Notes under the pieces: generated by a model
Told to the model about the DNA's origin: nothing
Database searches by the model: none
The model's input: the letters and a program-made list of their open reading frames with translations, nothing else
In this document: piece after piece, positions 59,485 through 64,000 of the stretch
Numbering within the stretch: position 1 is the first letter of the stretch
How the letters are laid out: each line of letters begins with the position of its first letter
Made by a program: the position numbers and the translations under genes
Source of the DNA: CAYREE01 sp964423225
GTDB lineage: Archaea > Altiarchaeota > Altiarchaeia > IMC4 > SCGC-AAA252-I15
Direction of reading: 5' to 3'
Assembly (NCBI GenBank): GCA_964423225.1
Contig: CAYREE010000001.1
Span: forward strand, 1 to 64,000
DNA length: 64,000 nt

Positions 59485-60111
59485 TCAATCATCCTTTATA
59501 CAAGTGTATTGAATATAGGGGTGTGTGTGATACTTGGACTTATATCCGGATCTAGTGATTTTATGAATCTTGAATCCTGGATTCAATAATAAGGGCCTTA
59601 CTTCTTCTTCCGTATAGTAAGCATAGAATTTTTCCCTATCGTATCTCTTGTCGAGCTCGAAACCTTCACCCTTCCCTTCCTTGAATGAAATATTCATTAC
59701 CCCATTTTTTTTCAATATTCGATATACATTTTCGATGATTCTACCTGCATGACTTTTCTCAACACAGAATATACTTGCTCCAAACCAGGCCCCGTCAAAC
59801 AATTCATCAGGAAATGATAATTTTCGAAAATCCATGACTTGGAAGTCTGCTTTAGGGGCTATTAATCTAGCTTTTACAATGGTTTTCTTAGATAAATCAA
59901 TTCCTGTGACTCTCAGACCATGACCTGTGAAAAACAATGCATCCCTTCCGGGACCGCATCCTATATCGATTATCCAGGCTTTTTTAGGAAGCATGTTGAT
60001 GAATTCTTCTCTTTTTTTAATCTGAGCAGGTTCAAGATCCTTTGTTAATTCATGATACTTTTCAACAGTCTCATCATAAGCTTTAATATTCTTTCTAGAA
60101 AGCTTGTCCAT
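59485..60111 (-). CDS. Class I SAM-dependent methyltransferase
   Basis: The 208-aa product has motif I IIDIGCGPGRDALFF (about residues 48-62), GIDLSKKTIVKAR, and the post-II segment AKADFQVMDFRKLSFPDELFDG. It has the compact size of UbiE/tellurite-type methyltransferases. Substrate unknown. It lies between purN and a GT-C gene on the same strand, with gaps of 72 and 45 bp. Confidence 0.87.
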   Translation of the reverse strand: MDKLSRKNIKAYDETVEKYHELTKDLEPAQIKKREEFINMLPKKAWIIDIGCGPGRDALFFTGHGLRVTGIDLSKKTIVKARLIAPKADFQVMDFRKLSFPDELFDGAWFGASIFCVEKSHAGRIIENVYRILKKNGVMNISFKEGKGEGFELDKRYDREKFYAYYTEEEVRPLLLNPGFKIHKITRSGYKSKYHTHPYIQYTCIKDD

Positions 60112-60156
60112 GAAGATAATTTGGCTGTAAAAAGTATAATAAACAAGTCGAAAAAG

Positions 60157-61587
60157 TCAGATATCCTTAATACGTTTAGATGTAATCTTTTGAGATAAAA
60201 CTGTTAGCATGAGACCGAGGAATACAAGGTAAAATGCGTCTATATTAAATCTTAATCTCTGGGGTGTTGGTACAAGCATGCCTGCTATTCCTAGAAGAAT
60301 AATTGATAAAAGCATGTATGCTAGGGTTGTGGAAAATGCATTAGGATTCTTGTATATCTTCTCCTGTATAAGAACATGGATTGTATAGACAAGGAGGAAT
60401 GGCACGCCAATAATCAATAGCCAGGAAATCCTTGAATAACCAAGCTGCCAGAAAAACAATAGATTATACAACCTATCCACAGTACTTATCTTTTTATAAT
60501 TCACATCTTCACTTGAATCGAATGGATATACCCAGTTCGAAGAAGGTAAGAAATAACGATAATAATTCTTGAAGATGACCATCAAGGTATCAACAGGTTT
60601 TTTTCCCATGAATATTAGAGCATCATCTAGATAACGATTTGAATATGTGAGATATTTGATGTGATTATGGTTCGAGTAGCCGTTAGACTTATATTCTTCG
60701 TCTAGGATAGCGACACCATACATTTCAGGAAAGCCTGTATCCTTAATTCTGGTTAAATCAGGGGGATAAGGATCATTGAATAAGAGCATGCCAGGATAGC
60801 CGTGTTCCAGGATATAATCTGTGCGAAAAGTCTCGGTACTATACCTTTGTATCATATCAGCTATATTAGATCCAAAAATATGTGAGGAGAAACTCAATAA
60901 TCCAAAAAGCATGAAATGTTTGATGTAGATAAGAGTAAGGACTATGAAGGGTATTGAACATGCAATAAGGGTTTGCCTAGCTAGTCTGCGATTAGATGCA
61001 AATAGAAAAATGATGATGAATATAAACCAAAATAGATGAAAATATGCTCTTGTCAGACTGAGAATTCCTAGAGTCAAAAAGAATAATACACCAAAACCCA
61101 TTTTTTCTTCAGTTAAAAACTTATGTAGAAATAATGCAGATAATGTCAGGAATACAGCGACGATATAGCCATATGATAACCAGTTCTCATAGAGAACAAC
61201 AGACGGGCTTGACATGAATAATATGACAAGTATAGAAGATATCCACTGGTTTACCCCAAGTCGAATCATCAATAAAAAGAGGGCTACTGTCCAGATCAAC
61301 CCCAAAACCAGATAGATGAGGAAAAAGGCCGAGGGATAATGAAATGGAAAGGCTTTTAATACTAATCCTAGAAACAGGTTATAGCCTGGCGGCTGACTCT
61401 GCAAATAAAACAGGCTCTCCAGAAGATTAGTCTGTAAAAGGATTGGATCGATATACTGCCAGTAATAGTGTATCGTCTCATAATCAAAAGAGATGCCAAA
61501 AAAATAATAATAGAATAAACGAGAGAGTAAGACTGCGGCCAAGGATATATACAAGGCTCGACTATTGTCTCTGTAAAACATTGCCAT
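60157..61587 (-). CDS. GT-C-like polytopic membrane glycosyltransferase
   Basis: The 476-aa protein has about 11 hydrophobic segments. The first loop has SFDYE (Asp35, Glu37) as the candidate GT-C acidic motif, and the QPPGYNLFLG segment (about 64-73) resembles that of ArnT/GT39 proteins. A soluble loop lies between about 250 and 350. It starts one base before the folP stop, so it is probably coupled to folP. The acceptor is unknown. Confidence 0.75.
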   Translation of the reverse strand: MAMFYRDNSRALYISLAAVLLSRLFYYYFFGISFDYETIHYYWQYIDPILLQTNLLESLFYLQSQPPGYNLFLGLVLKAFPFHYPSAFFLIYLVLGLIWTVALFLLMIRLGVNQWISSILVILFMSSPSVVLYENWLSYGYIVAVFLTLSALFLHKFLTEEKMGFGVLFFLTLGILSLTRAYFHLFWFIFIIIFLFASNRRLARQTLIACSIPFIVLTLIYIKHFMLFGLLSFSSHIFGSNIADMIQRYSTETFRTDYILEHGYPGMLLFNDPYPPDLTRIKDTGFPEMYGVAILDEEYKSNGYSNHNHIKYLTYSNRYLDDALIFMGKKPVDTLMVIFKNYYRYFLPSSNWVYPFDSSEDVNYKKISTVDRLYNLLFFWQLGYSRISWLLIIGVPFLLVYTIHVLIQEKIYKNPNAFSTTLAYMLLSIILLGIAGMLVPTPQRLRFNIDAFYLVFLGLMLTVLSQKITSKRIKDI

Positions 61588-62412
61588 CTATACTCCCCGT
61601 ATCGCATCAATAACATCCACAACCCGCTTATTCTCAGCTACATCATGCACACGGATTAGGTCAATACCCTTCAAGACAAGATATGATGTAATTGCTAATG
61701 TTCCAGAAAGTCTTTTTTCAACAGGCTCATCCAGTATTTGACCTATAAAAGATTTTCTAGAGTGTCCAATTAGAAGTGGATATCCTAATTCCTTGAATTC
61801 GTCTATTCTTTGAATTATCTCAAGATTATTCTCTAACGTTTTGCCAAATCCGATCCCAGGATCCAGTATTATCTTCGATTCATCTATACCCTTGGAAATC
61901 GCATATTCAACTTGTCTTTCCAGGAAATATTTGATGTCATCCACAACATCAATATAGTCTGGATTATCCTGCATATCTTTTGGATTGCCCTGCATATGCA
62001 TGATGCATACAGATACATCATAGTCTGCTATGAGTTCTGCCATGCCAGGACTTCGTAGGCCATTCACATCATTAACCATTGATGCGCCAGCATCAAGTGA
62101 CTGACGCACAATTTCTGTCTTATAGGAGTCGACTGAGACGGGTATGTCCAATTGTTTAGTGATTTTTTTTATAACCGGTACGATCCTCGCCGCCTCATCA
62201 ACAACAGAGAGCCTATCTGCGCCAGGACGTGTGCTTTCACCACCCACATCGATTATGCCAGCCCCAGCCACAACCATCATATTAGCATGTTCCACTGCCT
62301 TATCTAGTGTATTGTGTTGGCCGCCATCACTAAATGAATCTGGAGTAACATTTAGTATTCCCATTAATGTCGTTTTGTTCTTGTTTAAAATCATTTTTTT
62401 TACAAACTGCAT
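61588..62412 (-). CDS. folP: Dihydropteroate synthase
   Basis: FolP condenses a pterin diphosphate with p-aminobenzoate in folate-type cofactor synthesis. The (beta/alpha)8 signatures are all present: TLMGILNVTPDSFSDGG, GAGIIDVGGESTRPGA, a VSVDSYKTEIVRQSLDAGASMVNDV segment, KIILDPGIGFGKTLENN and LLIGHSRKSFIG. The length, 274 aa, is normal. Two starts are possible: ATG 62412, overlapping folC by 13 bp, or ATG 62394 just after its stop; neither has a clear ribosome-binding motif. Confidence 0.95.
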   Translation of the reverse strand: MQFVKKMILNKNKTTLMGILNVTPDSFSDGGQHNTLDKAVEHANMMVVAGAGIIDVGGESTRPGADRLSVVDEAARIVPVIKKITKQLDIPVSVDSYKTEIVRQSLDAGASMVNDVNGLRSPGMAELIADYDVSVCIMHMQGNPKDMQDNPDYIDVVDDIKYFLERQVEYAISKGIDESKIILDPGIGFGKTLENNLEIIQRIDEFKELGYPLLIGHSRKSFIGQILDEPVEKRLSGTLAITSYLVLKGIDLIRVHDVAENKRVVDVIDAIRGV

Positions 62413-63674
62413 TCATTAAACCATTTTTTCCTGGCTTCCCCAACAACGAAGAGGCTGCCAGTGATCAGGACAAGATCTTTTTCACATGCATCATCCAATG
62501 CTTTCATAATGCCTTCATCCACACTCTGGCAGGCTATTGCCTTAGAGTACTTGCCTGCATCACTCATAATTATTTTTTCATCCAACGCCTTTATATCACT
62601 TGATTTAACCGCATATACACCCGCTGATTTTTCAGATATCATCCGGGTTAGATCAGAATGGGGTTTGTCATCGGATAATCCGAAGACTGTTATCAACCGA
62701 TCATAAGCAATCAGATCAATGGTTTGCAAGAGATTCTCGAATGCAGGCATATTATGGGCTCCATCCAGGATGACCAATGGATTCTCCTGGACAATCTCCA
62801 TCCTACCAGGCCAGAAGGCTTTATTCAATCCCTCCATAATCGTGTCGGTTGATATCTCCCTGTCTAGGGCTTCAAGTACTGCTATCGCTGTTGCTGCATT
62901 TACAGCTTGATGAGGCCCGATTAATCCGAGAGATAAGTGGTATTCATTCCTTGCCTTAACATCTACTTGTTGTTGATAATCATGTATGCCTTTGTCAGTA
63001 TAGGTTATGTCAACTCCCACTTGGATAAGATTCGAATTCTTTTCACTGCATGTTTTCTTTAGGACTATTAATGGCTCTTTCTTGGTTTCCGCAGTAACAA
63101 CATTGGATCCCTCAGAGATTATGCCTGCTTTCTCACCCGCAATCTTTGAAAGAGTATCGCCAAGATATTCGGTATGCTCGAGCTCAACATTAGTTATAAC
63201 CGATACATTCGAATCAATGACATTCGTCGAATCCCATCTGCCACCAAGACCCACCTCCAATACCAATGCATCAATATCTGATTCCATAAGATATTTCAGA
63301 CAAATGCATGTTGTCGCCTCAAAGAATGATGGTGGTCCGATAGTGGATTCAAGCTCGTCTATGTAGTGCCTAACTTCTGTTGTTTGTCTTGCAAACTCTT
63401 CAGGCCTGATTGGAATTCCATTCACAAAAACCCGGTCATTAAAATCCATGAGTTGGGGAGACACATATAAACCAGTCTTTAATCCATGCTCCCTCAATAC
63501 ACGTTCAGTCATACAGCAGACACTGCCCTTACCATTGGTGCCGCCAACATGTATGACAGGACAATCAAACTTTAATCCGATCTTGTCTGCTAACACCCGG
63601 GTATGCTCTATACGCGGTTGAATACCAAGATATTTCAATGAATAAAGATAATCAACAGACTCCTGATAATCCAT
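62400..63674 (-). CDS. folC: Folylpolyglutamate synthase/dihydrofolate synthase FolC
   Basis: FolC is a Mur-ligase-fold enzyme that adds glutamate to dihydropteroate and/or folates. The P-loop is GGTNGKGS (44-51), followed by GLYVSPQLMDFNDRVFVNG, a VLEVGLGGRWDSTNVID segment, LEHTEYLGDTLSKIAGEKAGI and DGAHNMPA in the C-terminal domain. ATG 63674 (424 aa) matches the family start, whereas an upstream ATG at 63710 would add 12 residues. In archaea without folate this fold can also make other gamma-glutamyl tails, but purN and folP support a folate role. Confidence 0.94.
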   Translation of the reverse strand: MDYQESVDYLYSLKYLGIQPRIEHTRVLADKIGLKFDCPVIHVGGTNGKGSVCCMTERVLREHGLKTGLYVSPQLMDFNDRVFVNGIPIRPEEFARQTTEVRHYIDELESTIGPPSFFEATTCICLKYLMESDIDALVLEVGLGGRWDSTNVIDSNVSVITNVELEHTEYLGDTLSKIAGEKAGIISEGSNVVTAETKKEPLIVLKKTCSEKNSNLIQVGVDITYTDKGIHDYQQQVDVKARNEYHLSLGLIGPHQAVNAATAIAVLEALDREISTDTIMEGLNKAFWPGRMEIVQENPLVILDGAHNMPAFENLLQTIDLIAYDRLITVFGLSDDKPHSDLTRMISEKSAGVYAVKSSDIKALDEKIIMSDAGKYSKAIACQSVDEGIMKALDDACEKDLVLITGSLFVVGEARKKWFNECSL

Positions 63675-63684
63675 GATAATAATA

Positions 63685-64000
63685 CTAAGCAACCATACTT
63701 TTATCTTCAACCTTATGCTTCAGACGGTTCAATGCTTCCAGATATCTCGTGAAAGCAAGCCCAGGGGGAACCTGATCCACATGTTCGCTAGCATCAACAG
63801 GAAGGGCCTTGAATGTCTTGGTCTCAGTATCTGGACGATATTTTAATTCTACTTTATTAGCTTCTTCTGGAGAGGGTTGTTGGTTTGGTTTGACCAACAT
63901 GCATAGAGTATATGGTTTTCCTTCAGGATGCTTTCCCAACTCGACTATGAGTGGTGCATCCCAGCCTATTAAAGATGGCTGATCATCTAATGGAGGTAAT
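63685..64000 (-). CDS. Hypothetical protein, 5' end outside the window
   Basis: The frame is open to the window edge, giving at least 105 residues. The visible part is soluble and charged, with GWDAPLIVELGKHPEG, a Pro/Gln/Glu-rich middle (KPNQQPSPEEANK) and a helical end (FTRYLEALNRLKHKVEDK). I do not recognise it. The stop is 10 bp before the folC ATG, so folC may be co-transcribed. Confidence 0.6.
   Translation of the reverse strand, partial: LPPLDDQPSLIGWDAPLIVELGKHPEGKPYTLCMLVKPNQQPSPEEANKVELKYRPDTETKTFKALPVDASEHVDQVPPGLAFTRYLEALNRLKHKVEDKSMVA

Overview
The window is from an archaeon. The evidence is class I lysyl-tRNA synthetase, PCNA, eL33, the SecE-Spt5-L11-L1-L10 block, SRP54, a four-subunit 2-oxoacid:ferredoxin oxidoreductase, a C/D box guide RNA, a tRNA gene without encoded CCA, and TATA boxes about 25 nt upstream of start codons. 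The gene content fits a euryarchaeal, Altiarchaeota-like or DPANN-like lineage, but I cannot name the taxon from this sequence. Coding is dense, with many 4-bp ATGA overlaps and several convergent genes that overlap at their 3' ends. No stretch longer than 300 bases lacks a gene; the largest gap is 51382-51677.

Layout. 1-4900: purL (end) and purQ, PCNA, lysK, a C/D box sRNA, and an AIR-synthase-like enzyme. 5000-9430: a YfhO-like membrane protein, an SPFH protein, a GNAT enzyme and two orphan proteins. 9430-9703: a cluster of inverted repeats next to tRNA-Phe. 9760-25357: a surface-polysaccharide locus holding GT2, GT4 and WecG-type glycosyltransferases, a WbaP-type phosphoglycosyltransferase, GT-C enzymes, a Wzx-like flippase, a Wzy/WaaL-like enzyme, a DUF4330-repeat protein and two Thr-type sulfatase-fold enzymes. 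25416-28337: porGDAB. 28578-34825: ftsZ, secE, spt5, rpl11, rpl1 and rpl10, interrupted by two orphan genes. 34892-38506: a small basic protein, a TM2 protein, a stand-alone NFACT-R protein, an M50-like membrane protease and a broken DRG-type GTPase. 38551-42773: two Thr-rich lipoproteins that flank a two-gene winged-helix/PD-(D/E)XK module and a lipoprotein remnant, then a TraB-family protein. 42806-47400: aroE, YkgJ-like, larC, TPR, larB and aroD. 47510-51381: DUF192, a membrane-tethered winged-helix protein with a Cys-rich lipoprotein, and srp54. 51678-58763: three membrane GT2 enzymes, two of them paired with a thioredoxin-like membrane protein, a polyprenol-kinase-like protein and a GT-B enzyme. 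58801-64000: purN, a methyltransferase, a GT-C protein, folP, folC and a partial orphan.

How the genes fit together. purL/Q and purN with folP and folC point to purine synthesis that uses folate-type formyl donors. aroD and aroE are two shikimate-pathway steps. porGDAB links 2-oxoacid or acetyl-CoA metabolism to ferredoxin. About a third of the window makes cell-surface glycans with a bacterial-style initiator/flippase/polymerase scheme.

Most notable observations: (1) a C/D box sRNA at 3876-3934 whose two guides match the A-loop of 23S rRNA, the D' guide placing methylation at the position equivalent to E. coli U2552; (2) a winged-helix/nuclease pair between a lipoprotein gene and the 3' remnant of a related gene, a candidate mobile or defence module; (3) a DRG GTPase whose G4 region is replaced by an A-rich stretch with in-frame stops; (4) a stand-alone NFACT-R domain; (5) duplicated glycosyltransferase/thioredoxin-like membrane pairs.
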